A stretch of DNA of 64,000 bases from Prado023 sp963798745 (GCA_963798745.1 CAWCUF010000002.1:1-64000), one strand, 5' to 3'; shown: positions 1 through 8,702, counted from the first letter of the stretch. Notes: generated from the letters alone by a model not told the origin. Made by a program: numbers and translations.

Positions 1-26
1 ACGGCCTGAATTGAATTGAGCCCGAT

Positions 27-191
27 ATGGCCCATGCGAGCCAGAGGTACGGAACTCAGTTCACAGTCGCGCTGCTCAATCATGAATCGCCGGACTGGGC
101 TATCCCTGTAACCGGAGTAGGCAAGTGCTGGCGCATCGCCGGGTCCGTCCTTCGTGCTGAACGCCAGCAACGAGCCGAACTGCGGCTCTGA
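27..191 (+). CDS. Small hypothetical ORF, 54 aa
   Basis: An ATG at 27 opens a 54-codon frame ending in TGA at 189. I do not recognise the product. It carries the segment ESPDWAIPVTGV at about residues 20-31, and a similar segment (ESGDWAIHVTGV) is read on the opposite strand at 313-352. That conservation at protein level argues that this is, or was, coding. The Shine-Dalgarno match is poor and the gene lies at the window edge, so it may be the tail of something longer or a remnant. Confidence 0.3.
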   Translation: MAHASQRYGTQFTVALLNHESPDWAIPVTGVGKCWRIAGSVLRAERQQRAELRL

Positions 192-312
192 CAGCGGCCC
201 ATGCACGCAGGGATGAGCGATTCGGAACCCCGCAGCGTCGTCTCCTCCACCGTCGCCGCCGCGGCGGGCGGCCGAGGACCACTCGTGGCCGTCGGCCGGG
301 TGCGCAGAGCGC

Positions 313-352
313 CACTCCGGTTACATGAATAGCCCAGTCGCCGGATTCCTGC
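313..352 (-). other. Inverted second copy of the ESxDWAIxVTGV coding segment
   Basis: Read on the minus strand, 352 to 313 encodes MQESGDWAIHVTGVAL. It aligns without gaps to the plus-strand ORF at 84-119, and most of the differences fall in single codons. The DNA between the two copies (192-312) shows no convincing gene. The pair looks like two diverged copies of one coding segment in opposite orientation, or the ends of a small rearranged element. The rest of 353-533 shows nothing I can assign. Confidence 0.35.
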
Positions 353-514
353 ATGAGGCCGACCTGTGCGGGGACCAGGGACACCCGAGCCACCTGGAGT
401 CAGAGCGCTCGCCCGCCCACTCGACAACAACGGACACCTCGTGACCCCTCGGTCAGGTGGCCCTTGCTCACGCACAACGGTCCTTGCAGGGGGCGATCCG
501 CAGTCCGCGGCGTC

Positions 515-531
515 GGGGCCGCCCGGGCCCC
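515..531 (-). terminator. GC hairpin just after the subtilase stop
   Basis: A short inverted repeat (GGGGC...GCCCC arms) lies within a few bases of the subtilase stop codon. There is no U-tract, so it is only a possible terminator. Confidence 0.3.
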
Positions 532-533
532 GT

Positions 534-3500
534 TCACGGGGCTACGGGGTTGTCCACCCGGACGATCGTCGGAGTGGGCATGCCGGTATCGCCGCCGTAG
601 CCGACCGACCCGAGGTACTTCGTTCCGGGGGCGAGGCCGGAGAAGCTCAGATCGATGGCGCCCGCGTCACCGATGCTGCCACTGGCCGGCGCGCTGACGG
701 CCATATTGCCGGCATCGGTCGATCCGAGCAGCCAGCTGTGCAGCGCGAACGGCGATGATCCGACGACGCCCCAGCCCTGCACCACCACGGTGTAGGTGCC
801 CGCCGCCGGGTTGGTCAGGTTGATCTCCTCGGCGGAGCTGCCCGACCCGCTCGAACCGATGATCGCCCCTGCAGCGTTGGCCACGCAGAGGTCGAGATCC
901 GAGCCCTGTTTCACGTCGGCGTCGAAGAGTGAGAACCGGGCGTAGGTGGTGCCGGCCTGAACTGTCACGGGGATCTGCTGGGCGTTTGGCGACGTCAGGG
1001 AGCAGGATGAGTCGGTCGGGTCGTCGGCGACTTCGCCGGGCGTGACCTCTGCGGGCACGAGTCCTCGCGGGGATGCCGAGAACGGCCCGGCGTGACCGAA
1101 CGTCACATCATAGGAGATCGGGCCGCCGGTTCCGGTGACCTCCGTCGGCGCCGCCAGGGCGACCGGGCGGGCGACGATCGGCACCCGGACGGTGTGAGGG
1201 CCGTTGGTCCACCGCAACTGGCCGCCGGAGTAAGCGTTCAACGCACCCGTGGTGCGGGTCAGGGTGACCGTGAATTCCCGGGTCTCGCCAGGGGCCAGCG
1301 TCAGCGACTCTGGGTTGACGGCGACACTGACGCCCGACGCGTTGGCGCTCGCCGTATAGGTGGCCTTGCTTGCACCCACATTGGTGACACGACGCGTGAC
1401 GGTCTGGGCGCCAGGCATGGCGCCGACGGCGATCGAGGCCACGTTCAGGTCGCTCGGATTCATCGGCGTCACGCCGGTGCAGCCAGCACCGGGCTGCACG
1501 CCGCAGATGAAGCTGAGCCAGTCGGCGAAGCCGGCGTCGAAGACGAGCCCCGGGTCCATGGCATTGGCCGGAGCCACGTGGCCGGCGCCCTGGCGGAAGA
1601 TCAGGGTCGGGTTGGTTTCTGCGGCAGGTGGCGTGCCACCGTCGAGCACGTCGTAGCCGGTTGTCATCAGCGCCGACTTGATCGCGATCGGCGACCACCT
1701 TGGGTACTTCTGCTTGAACAGCGCGGCCAGGCCGGCCACGTGCGGGCTGGACATCGAGGTGCCGCTGTACAGGTCGAACTCACGACCGGCGTTGCCCGGC
1801 GGGGCCACCGCGGCGAGGATGTCCTGACCCGGGGCGATGACGTCCGGCTTGAGCAGGTCTCCGTTGCCCGCGCGCAGCGGACCCCGAGAGGAGAACGACG
1901 CGGTGAAGGGCGCCGGCTCGCTGTAGCCGATCGTCGCCTGATTGATGGAGGCCGTCGCCCCCGAGGTGGCGGCGTACTCCTTCACGGCGGCGCGGTCGGT
2001 GTTCTGCAGGTGCACAGTGGGCACGAAATGGAAGTCGGCGTTCACGGAGCTGGGGCTCGTGTTGACCAGGACCATGCCCACGCCACCGGCCTCCTGGACC
2101 GCAAGGCTCTTGTTGGTGCGGGCGGTGACGCCGCGGTCACAGACCACGATCTTGCCGGCCACCTTGGCAGGGTCGAGGACCGGCGTCCCGCCGTTGTCCA
2201 CCGAGGCGAAGCAGAGGCTCACCGCGTTCGGGTCGGCACCGGGCAGACCGGCGGCGGCCGCGTCGATGAGCGGGGCCGGGTCGACGGTGGTGGCCACCGA
2301 GGCGCCCTGGTGGCTCTCACCGTTCCCGAGCGTGACCGAACCGCTGCCAGTGCGGTTGTGCGTGCCCGCGGCAACCGTGGTCAGCCACGGGCCGGGGTGC
2401 GCCACAGTGCTGGTCGTCGGGCCGCTGTTCCCGGCCGAGGCAGCCACGAACACACCGGCATCGGCGGCGAAGAGGAACGCGATCTCGACCGGGTCGCGGA
2501 AGTTGGTCTGCGAGCCGCTGATCGAGAAGTTGATGACGTCCACGCCGTCGGCCACGGCCTGGTCGATGGCCGCGACGCTGTCGGAGGTGAAGCAGCTGCC
2601 GCCCGCGCCTGTCTCCCAGCAGACCTTGTAGGCCGCGATCCGGGCGCGAGGGGCGATGCCACTGATGCTGCCGAACACCTGCGCCGGACCAGTCGTGGGC
2701 ACATCCTGATTGCCGGCCGCCGTGCTCGCGGTGTGGGTGCCGTGCCCGCCGTAGTCACGGGGGGAGTTGAACTCCCACGGGAGTTGCTGGTCGATGCCCG
2801 CGTTCCCGCCCCAGCCGGAGTTGTAGTACCGCGCGCCGATCACCTTCTGGTTGCACTCGGCGGCGGTGAACTCCTCGCCTGGCACACACCGACCGTGCCA
2901 ACCCGGGATCTGCTGGTAGCCCAGCTTGCCGTCCTTGGTCGCGTTTCCGTTGACACCGGTGCGGTCTGAGAAGCTGGGGCTCTCCGGCCAGATGCCGCCG
3001 TCGACGATCCCCACGACCACGCCTTCGCCCTTGCCGCCCAAGTCCCACGCACCCCCAGAGCCCGTGAGCCCGAGGAAGTCCGGCGTCGACGACGTATCCA
3101 GCGTGCGCACCTGATCGGAAGTCACAGCCAGAACACCCGGCTCCTTGCTCATCTCCGCCGCCTGCTTGGCGTTGAGCTTCGCCGCGAACCCGTTGAACGC
3201 GTACACGTAGCTGTAGAGCTTCTTCCCACCGGCCCTGGCCAATGCGGCGTCATGCGTGGCCGTGAGGTAGTCGGCATAGGCCACGACCGCGGCACTGTTG
3301 GGATCGATCTTCTGCCCCTTGCGGGGCTTGGTGGCCCTGAGCCCCTTGACCCCGCCGGAGTAGGCGGTCACCGGCTGGTCGGCCATGGTGACGACATACA
3401 CCCCGTTCGCGGGCGGATCCTGCTCAACTGGGGTAGGCGCACCGTCCTGTTCCAGGCTGTCGGTCATCGCCAGACCGAGAACCGCAGATGTGGGTGATGC

Positions 3501-3584
3501 TGTTGCCGGCGAGAACGCTGACAGGGCCAGCAGCCCCGCAACCGCGGAAGTCGCCACCAAGGTTCGCAGCAGTGGTGCCCTCAT
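534..3584 (-). CDS. Secreted subtilisin-like serine protease (S8) with PA insert and C-terminal beta domains
   Basis: This is a 1016-residue exported endopeptidase. The start at 3584 is chosen because GGAGGG lies six to seven bases upstream; an ATG five codons earlier lacks this. It begins with a signal peptide (MRAPLLRTL then a hydrophobic stretch ending near SPATAS). An inhibitor I9-type propeptide follows (about 60-160), then the catalytic domain with Asp195 (GIVDGG), His281 (GHGTHT) and Ser610 (GTSMSSPHVAG), and the oxyanion Asn in SAGNSGP. A protease-associated (PA) domain is inserted between His and Ser at roughly 440-540. After the catalytic domain come a fibronectin-III-like module (about 730-800) and a PPC-like module (about 870-950). 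This layout matches plant-type subtilases found in actinobacteria. The substrate is unknown. Confidence 0.96.
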   Translation of the reverse strand: MRAPLLRTLVATSAVAGLLALSAFSPATASPTSAVLGLAMTDSLEQDGAPTPVEQDPPANGVYVVTMADQPVTAYSGGVKGLRATKPRKGQKIDPNSAAVVAYADYLTATHDAALARAGGKKLYSYVYAFNGFAAKLNAKQAAEMSKEPGVLAVTSDQVRTLDTSSTPDFLGLTGSGGAWDLGGKGEGVVVGIVDGGIWPESPSFSDRTGVNGNATKDGKLGYQQIPGWHGRCVPGEEFTAAECNQKVIGARYYNSGWGGNAGIDQQLPWEFNSPRDYGGHGTHTASTAAGNQDVPTTGPAQVFGSISGIAPRARIAAYKVCWETGAGGSCFTSDSVAAIDQAVADGVDVINFSISGSQTNFRDPVEIAFLFAADAGVFVAASAGNSGPTTSTVAHPGPWLTTVAAGTHNRTGSGSVTLGNGESHQGASVATTVDPAPLIDAAAAGLPGADPNAVSLCFASVDNGGTPVLDPAKVAGKIVVCDRGVTARTNKSLAVQEAGGVGMVLVNTSPSSVNADFHFVPTVHLQNTDRAAVKEYAATSGATASINQATIGYSEPAPFTASFSSRGPLRAGNGDLLKPDVIAPGQDILAAVAPPGNAGREFDLYSGTSMSSPHVAGLAALFKQKYPRWSPIAIKSALMTTGYDVLDGGTPPAAETNPTLIFRQGAGHVAPANAMDPGLVFDAGFADWLSFICGVQPGAGCTGVTPMNPSDLNVASIAVGAMPGAQTVTRRVTNVGASKATYTASANASGVSVAVNPESLTLAPGETREFTVTLTRTTGALNAYSGGQLRWTNGPHTVRVPIVARPVALAAPTEVTGTGGPISYDVTFGHAGPFSASPRGLVPAEVTPGEVADDPTDSSCSLTSPNAQQIPVTVQAGTTYARFSLFDADVKQGSDLDLCVANAAGAIIGSSGSGSSAEEINLTNPAAGTYTVVVQGWGVVGSSPFALHSWLLGSTDAGNMAVSAPASGSIGDAGAIDLSFSGLAPGTKYLGSVGYGGDTGMPTPTIVRVDNPVAP

Positions 3585-3652
3585 GTGAATGCCCTCCATC
3601 GCTGTGATCAGAGGGCTGACGCTCGCCGCAGTGATCGTATGAGGCGCGAAAC

Positions 3653-3928
3653 TTACGTCACGGAGCCGTCAACCAGCGCGCCAGGGCGTCGTCGGACACG
3701 ACCAATTCCGTCGGCGCGGCGTCGGACAGCCTTCTTCAGATGCGAGTCCAGCGTGCCGGCCTTGCTGTCTGTTGCGTACAGGCTGCCGATCCGAACCCAG
3801 CCTCGGCCCCGCAGGAATTCGGGGTCGGTGGTGCCGGTGGTGTGCTGAAGGGCCACACGCTCGGCGAGGACAGTGCACAGCAGCCCCTGTCGCGAGCCCT
3901 CGCAGATGTCAGCGAATTCATAGGTCAT
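3653..3928 (-). CDS. Hypothetical protein, 91 aa
   Basis: A minus-strand frame starting at ATG 3928 gives MTYEFADICEGSRQGLLC and ends in a basic tail (HLKKAVRRRADGIGRVRRR). Its composition is more protein-like than the overlapping frames, which are arginine/proline-rich shadows. No domain is recognised, there is no clear Shine-Dalgarno, and it lies between the subtilase and the divergent zinc-ribbon gene. The function is unknown and the call is tentative. Confidence 0.35.
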   Translation of the reverse strand: MTYEFADICEGSRQGLLCTVLAERVALQHTTGTTDPEFLRGRGWVRIGSLYATDSKAGTLDSHLKKAVRRRADGIGRVRRRPGALVDGSVT

Positions 3929-4150
3929 GGGGTGGCCGCGTGATCCAGCCACCGCCCGGGACCAATCGGCGGCGGCATCACTGCCCGGTCCCGGGAGTTG
4001 GGCCGCTACGTGAACGCGGCCCCGGTTGTCGACGGGCCCCGGGACCAAATGCCCTGCCAATCCTGTCGGTGTGTGCGTGAGACTCGGCAGTATCGGCGCA
4101 TCGGTTGGTCGGTGGCGACCTGCCGACAGACACGACAACGGGAGAGTCCC

Positions 4151-4354
4151 ATGACCAGTCAAAGCAGCCAGATTGATATTCGGGTCATTGAGGATCCTGA
4201 TCTGGTGCCGATGTGCCCGTACTGCAATGCCCAGTTGCGTACCGTCCTCGCGCGCCAACTGCCCACGTCGCTCGGGAAGCGCTACATCTACGCGTGCGCC
4301 GGCTGCAAGAAGGCACTTGGCGTATCGCACCGCAAGGGCTTCTGGATGGGATGA
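4151..4354 (+). CDS. Small zinc-ribbon protein, 67 aa
   Basis: This is a 67-residue protein with two CxxC knuckles, CPYC at 22-25 and CAGC at 49-52, spaced as in a one-zinc ribbon. It probably binds zinc and could be a nucleic-acid-binding or adaptor protein; nothing more specific can be read. The start at 4151 is supported by a GGGAGAG purine run upstream; the longer frame from 3998 has no such signal. It stands alone, about 160 bases before the MDR oxidoreductase on the same strand. Confidence 0.75.
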   Translation: MTSQSSQIDIRVIEDPDLVPMCPYCNAQLRTVLARQLPTSLGKRYIYACAGCKKALGVSHRKGFWMG

Positions 4355-4512
4355 CCGCTCATAGGTCTGTGTCCTCTTGATGGGAGTGCTGTTCAGCGAT
4401 CCGATGGACGGGGCTTCCGATCGGAAAGGTGGATCGTCGTCGTGGCGGGCCTGCCCGATGGGTCGGCGACGCACCTGCCCACTCATTGCCCTGTCGCCTA
4501 TGAAGGGATCTG

Positions 4513-5478
4513 ATGAAGGCGATCGAATGCCCACGGTACGGGCCACCTGAGGTTCTTCGGCTCACGCAGGTGGCGAAGCCCACCCCCAGGGCAAACGAGG
4601 TGCTGATCCGGGTGGTGGCGACGACGGTGCACGTGGGCGATGTGCGGATCCGCACTTTTGATGTGCCGCGCGGGCAGCGGCTCATTGCGCGGTCGGTGCT
4701 GGGTGTCAGGAGACCCAGGCACCCGATCCTCGGGATGGAACTGGCAGGTGTGGTCGAGTCGGTGGGCAAGGATGTGACGCTGTTCAAGCAGGGCGACGAG
4801 GTCCTGGGGTTCACCGGATGGCATTTCGGCGCATATGCCGAGTACCACTGCCTACCAGAGAAGCCGAGGAAGTCAGCCGAGAAAGAAGGAATGCTCGCCC
4901 TCAAACCGGCCACCCTGACGTTCGAGGAGGCCGCTGCCGGGCTCGCCACCGGGGGGATCGCGGCCCTGCGGATCCTCAGGAAGGCAGATGTCCAGCCGGG
5001 CCAGGACGTCCTGATCTACGGCGCCTCGGGGAGTGTGGGCACCTACGCGGTGCAACTGGCCAAGTGGTTCGGTGCGACGGTCACCGGGGTGTGCAGCACC
5101 GCCAATCTGCAGATGGTCCGGTCGCTGGGCGCCGACCGGGTGATCGACTACACCCAACAGGACTTCACACAGGACCAGGAGACCTACGACGTCATCATCG
5201 ACGCCGTGGACAAGTTGGACCGCTCGAAGGGCAAGGGGCGCCTGAACCCGAGGGGTGTCTACCTCAATATCGTCAAGGACTCCGGTTCTGCGGGCGGTGT
5301 GAAGACCGAGGACCTGACTCTCCTCACCAGGCTTGTCGAGGACGGCAGGATCAGGGCGGTGATCGACCGGCGCTACCCACTGGAGCAGATCGTCGAGGCC
5401 CACCGGTACGTCGAACAGGGGCACAAGAAGGGCCACGTGGTCATCAACATCGCCGCAACGGGAAGTGGCGAGAGATGA
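4513..5478 (+). CDS. NAD(P)-dependent MDR-family oxidoreductase (quinone-reductase-like)
   Basis: This 321-residue medium-chain dehydrogenase/reductase has an N-terminal GroES-like domain (about 1-120) and a Rossmann domain with the dinucleotide motif YGASGSVGTYAVQLAKW near 173-189. The position of the catalytic-zinc cysteine of alcohol dehydrogenases holds VHVGD, so it belongs with zinc-free quinone oxidoreductase-type members that reduce quinones or enones using NAD(P)H. AAGGGA sits upstream of ATG 4513. Length is normal for the family. The gene appears monocistronic and the substrate cannot be assigned. Confidence 0.93.
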   Translation: MKAIECPRYGPPEVLRLTQVAKPTPRANEVLIRVVATTVHVGDVRIRTFDVPRGQRLIARSVLGVRRPRHPILGMELAGVVESVGKDVTLFKQGDEVLGFTGWHFGAYAEYHCLPEKPRKSAEKEGMLALKPATLTFEEAAAGLATGGIAALRILRKADVQPGQDVLIYGASGSVGTYAVQLAKWFGATVTGVCSTANLQMVRSLGADRVIDYTQQDFTQDQETYDVIIDAVDKLDRSKGKGRLNPRGVYLNIVKDSGSAGGVKTEDLTLLTRLVEDGRIRAVIDRRYPLEQIVEAHRYVEQGHKKGHVVINIAATGSGER

Positions 5479-5625
5479 CCACCCACGCGGACCGTTGCCT
5501 GCCGTAGTCGTGCGGGCAGGGTCACAGGAACCCTCGACCGGACCTGCCTCTTGGACCGCCGATCCCCGCCCGGCCCGCGGCTGTGTCGGAGAGCTACCGC
5601 TACGGGAAGCTGCGGCTATCCGCCG

Positions 5626-6481
5626 GTGCGCCGTGAGGCGCTTGTGATCGAGTTGAGGTGAGAGACCTGGACCGTGGTTCTGTCGCAGCAGGACTGCGAA
5701 GCTGAGGGCAGCCTGTCCCGGGAGGTGCCGGGGCGGGTGGGAGCAGCCCTGACACAGCCATGGCGTGCCGGTACTGCCAGACGGCGCGGGTGTGGCGAGC
5801 GTGGCGGAAAGGCATACGCGAGAAACCGACGTTCTACGCCTGTCAATGACGCACCGGCTCGAACCTGGTGGATCTGGGCCGGATGCGACGCGCACCCGTC
5901 TCCCTCGTCGCGGAGGCGGGGAACTCCCGACATGTCGGCGGGACTGAGGGGAGGCTGTGGTGGCGTGCTGCGGGGTAGCCACGGCGATGTCGCAGGGGCC
6001 GAGTCGGGTGCCTCCTCCGTCGAGCGATCAACAAGTGAACACGGGAACCGTCCCTGGTCTGCCCCGGGGCCACGCGGCCAGCGTGGAACTGCGGGCTGGG
6101 CACACCCTCGGCCGAGCGGTCAGGGGTGGGGCGGAGCCGCCGTAGTAGTCGCAGGAGTCACGACCTGCCGTGGAGCTCGGGAGAGCCGGGCACAGGGCGA
6201 AGGGCGGCAGTGGCGTCGAGAAGGGAGTGGGGGGCTGTAGTGCCGAAAGATGCGCCACCGAACGGTGACGCCCCGACCGACGACGACCCATCCGGGCAGG
6301 ATCGGGGGGTCCGCGTAGGCGGGTATCGGAGATGCAGGCCACCCTTCACCGTGGCGTGAACCCACACCACGGCAGACACCATGGAGAGCCCGGTCCGGTG
6401 AGAGCCGCACGCCGGTTCGGCGAGCGGCCTGGCGAAACGGACCAGCAGCAATGCCGGCACCGCGCCCCAGGCCGACTCCAC
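5626..6481 (+). mobile_element. Probable ORF-less group II intron
   Basis: The stretch begins GTGCGCC (consensus 5' end GUGYG) at 5626. Near the 3' side is a 33-nt hairpin at 6386-6418 with GAGCC...GGTTC ends, a GAGA tetraloop and a CACG bulge region, which is how domain V looks. It is followed by a stem CGGCCTGG (6425-6432)/CCAGGCCG (6467-6474) that fits domain VI. No reverse transcriptase is present between them. A GTG-started fragment at 6240-6359 could be what is left of its N-terminus. Domain V has one extra base and one mismatch, so the intron may be dead. Boundaries are estimates. Confidence 0.6.
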
Positions 6482-6601
6482 CCAGTCGGGCGCCCGTTCG
6501 TTGCTCGCGGACGCGGCGATCACGACCCGGCCCGATCACGCATCCGCAGTTGCCCGGTTTCAGCATGTTGATGGATCGTGGCGTAGTGGCAGGCTGCGGA
6601 C

Positions 6602-6802
6602 ATGGCCGCCGTGATCCATCTGGTAACCGTCGTTGACATCGATGACGGGCCCGCTGCGCTCCACGCACCGATGGTCAACGGCCTGCGCGCGCGGGCGGCG
6701 AACCGGGTCTGGCCCCAACAAGTTCTGCGTCAAACTCCGATCCCGGCTCGATGTCCTTCTCAGCCGTGCACCTGGCTGTCCTCCACGGCGGGCGTCGCCT
6801 GA
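6602..6802 (+). pseudogene. N-terminal fragment, possibly of the next ORF
   Basis: The first about 38 residues (MAAVIHLVTVVDIDDGPAAL, then HAPMVNGLRARAANRVW) look like real protein, but the frame then turns into shadow-type sequence. The next ORF continues with protein-like sequence in another frame from about 6745. The simplest reading is one gene of about 140 codons broken by a frameshift near 6715-6750. No family is recognised. It lies just after the putative intron. Confidence 0.35.
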
Positions 6803-7029
6803 CCCTGCTCGACGACCGAGGATGGGCCGTGTCTGGCCCTCCGGACATCTGGCGCTGGACATCGGCCGCGGAGATCGCAGCGACCGCGCGCATGGTGGTC
6901 GGTCCGGACGAGCCCTTCGGTGGCCACTCCCTGGCGGACATGGAGGCCGACCACTGGGCAGACCTTGCCGGCGGGCTCCGGCGGCAGGGCGTGAACATCA
7001 TGCCGAGGCCTAAGTTGGTTGCCGCATGA
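6751..7029 (+). CDS. Hypothetical protein, 92 aa
   Basis: This ORF has normal amino-acid composition (MSFSAVHLAVLHGGRRLTLL at the start, WRWTSAAEIAATARMVVG in the middle). The product is acidic with a predicted alpha/beta character and has no motif I recognise. There is no Shine-Dalgarno before ATG 6751, and sensible sequence continues upstream in frame (SSASNSDPGS), so the annotated start may be internal. It may be the C-terminal part of the fragment at 6602. Confidence 0.45.
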   Translation: MSFSAVHLAVLHGGRRLTLLDDRGWAVSGPPDIWRWTSAAEIAATARMVVGPDEPFGGHSLADMEADHWADLAGGLRRQGVNIMPRPKLVAA

Positions 7030-7257
7030 CGTCGAGCTCACTGAGCGGTTGCATGCACGGCTCCTCGACACCTGATCGCTGCACACAGAGCGCGTCACTT
7101 CGGCCTGTCGCGCGCGGGAAGCGTCCGCGTCCTTCCGCAGCTTTTTATGTCCCTGTCATGGGGAAACGCCCCGGCCGTCCATGAGTACTGACTACCTGAG
7201 AGGCCGGACTCAACCGCTGATCCGGGCTCCGCGGTTGCGGCCCCGAAAGTAGGTTCA

Positions 7258-7287
7258 GGACACCCCCGGACACCCCCGGACAACCCC
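7258..7287. repeat. 10-bp tandem repeat, three copies
   Basis: The unit GGACACCCCC occurs twice, followed by GGACAACCCC. The surrounding stretch 7030-7391 holds no gene I can support. Confidence 0.8.
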
Positions 7288-7391
7288 GGCAATGATGCGA
7301 TATCCACCAGCCCGGCGCGAGCCAAGCACAGCCCGGCTTCGGAGTCGAGGTGCTTGGCGTGGCGATGCGGCGATGTTTGCCGGTGAGGTAG

Positions 7392-7769
7392 TCAGCCAGC
7401 GCTCTCCATGATCGTAGCGATGTCGCCGAACAGCTGTCGGGCGTCCGCGGCGGGGCTGAACTCGGCCAGCAGGACGCCAGCCTCCGTGGTGAGGCGGTCG
7501 TGATGTGGTGGCATGTAGAACAGTTGCCCACTCTGCAGCGTCTCTTCTTGTCCGTCCGTGTAGTGCACGGTGACCGAGCCCTCGATGACGTAGCCCCAGT
7601 GCGGGACGGAGCAGTCACCGCCGGGCAGCTGGGCGAGAAGGGGACCGAGGTCGGTGCCAGGGGCGAACCGGTTGAGGCTTGCGGCCATGGCGTCCCAGTC
7701 GATGCTGCGGACGTCTGTTCCTGCGTCGTCGTGCATGAGGACGGTGAGGTCATCGGCTGTCGCGTGCAT
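7392..7769 (-). CDS. Cupin-domain protein
   Basis: This is a 125-residue single-domain cupin. The barrel motifs are visible as HWGYVIEGSVTVHY (about 60-73) and GQLFYMPPHHDRLTTEAGV (about 80-98), with histidines that could hold a metal. The start at 7769 has AGAGGAG upstream; longer in-frame versions extend into shadow sequence. The role is unknown: small cupins of this type include isomerases, dioxygenase-like proteins and sensors. It is transcribed away from the small ORFs at 7936-8677 across a 166-base divergent region containing a palindrome. Confidence 0.8.
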   Translation of the reverse strand: MHATADDLTVLMHDDAGTDVRSIDWDAMAASLNRFAPGTDLGPLLAQLPGGDCSVPHWGYVIEGSVTVHYTDGQEETLQSGQLFYMPPHHDRLTTEAGVLLAEFSPAADARQLFGDIATIMESAG

Positions 7770-7895
7770 GGTCGTGCTCCTCTTCTGCTGATGGGGGGAC
7801 CTGTCCGGTGTGGAGGCGGGCCGCTGAGGTGGGCCGGCTACGCAGTGGGTGGCCCGGGATCTGTGACGTTGCTCCCTTCTCCTGACGCCTGCCGC

Positions 7896-7922
7896 GACGG
7901 TATTGCAGTCTTCAGTACCGTC
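7896..7922. promoter_or_regulatory. Spaced palindrome between divergent genes
   Basis: Perfect 7-bp arms GACGGTA and TACCGTC flank a 13-bp spacer. The position, between the cupin gene and the plus-strand small ORFs, fits an operator. No regulator gene is adjacent. Confidence 0.4.
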
Positions 7923-7935
7923 ACAAGCCCCACGC

Positions 7936-8079
7936 GTGCGCGGTGCTTGGCTCGCCCTGGGGTCGCTTGGCCAGCCGGGGGTGGTCGAGGACCGACTCGC
8001 CGGCGACGATGACCTCGGGAGCTGGACCACCTGCACCTGGCAGGACGGCAAGCAGCCCTGCCGGCCCGTGGACAGATAG
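7936..8079 (+). CDS. Hypothetical small ORF, 47 aa
   Basis: A GTG-started frame encodes a protein-like 47-residue sequence (DRLAGDDDLGSWTTCTWQDG near the C-terminus). Its TAG stop overlaps the AGGAGG ribosome site of the next ORF, as expected for coupled genes. There is no recognisable domain and no clear ribosome site of its own. It could be the 3' end of a gene whose upstream part is lost. Confidence 0.3.
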   Translation: MRGAWLALGSLGQPGVVEDRLAGDDDLGSWTTCTWQDGKQPCRPVDR

Positions 8080-8091
8080 GAGGACCTCAAC

Positions 8092-8677
8092 ATGACCGAG
8101 ATCGAGCAACTGCTCAGCGACTCGCTGACCGCGCTCTTGCTGCAGTTCGAACAGAAGACCACGACGGTCAGGGACCTGGCGGAGCGGATTGAACGCTTGA
8201 GATCCTGATCAGCCCGGCGCTCCGGAGCTCGGGCAGCTGGCCATCAAGACCGCCGAAGGACTTCTGACCGCCACCGCTGACCATCTGGCCGGGGAAGCAA
8301 ACCGCAACCCCAACTGGATCCTCGAGGTGCTCGGCGGGCTCCCGCTGCCACCTCCACGCACCGAAGCAGAGCGAGGGCTCCGCAAGGCTCACCAGCTCTT
8401 CCAGATCTGGATGCGCATCCTCCGGCGGCACGACGAAAGCAGGCTGCACGCTCGGCAGGCCGCCCCGCGCACCACCGGGCCGCACGCCTTGGCCGCCCCC
8501 ACCAGTCCTGCGGCGGATGCCGGTCCGACGGACCGGCATCCGCGGCCGCACGTAGGCGACGTGGCCGTGGGGCGCCCGCGACTCGACGCATGGTGTCGTC
8601 ACGACGAGGTCAGCACGCCGCCGAGGAAGGTCCGCACGAACCCAGTGGGGCCTTCTGCGGCTTGTCCGTTACCTTGA
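8092..8677 (+). pseudogene. Two-frame gene: 38-aa ORF continuing in another frame
   Basis: ATG 8092 has a perfect AGGAGG site and opens a 38-codon helical frame (MTEIEQLLSDSLTALLLQFE...) ending at TGA 8206. Directly after TGA 8198, a different plus frame stays open to 8677 with good protein-like sequence (ELGQLAIKTAEGLLTATADH at the start, then LQ/R-rich helices and a proline/arginine tail), but it has no start codon until 8327. The two halves look like one protein of about 190 residues split by a frameshift at 8201-8205, either mutational or programmed. The family is unknown. The alternative is two separate small genes. Confidence 0.45.
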
Positions 8678-8702
8678 CCCCGGAACAGCTCAATGAAAGG
8701 TT

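Noticed and set aside
1092..2969. Long plus-strand ORF (625 aa) opposite the subtilase
   Set aside because: It is Arg/Gly/His-rich, has no motif, and lies wholly antisense to a subtilase with all catalytic residues; it is a GC-bias shadow.
5674..6240. Plus-strand ORF of 188 aa and minus-strand ORFs over 5600-6668
   Set aside because: Composition is unlike the verified genes and they lie inside the group II intron-like RNA.
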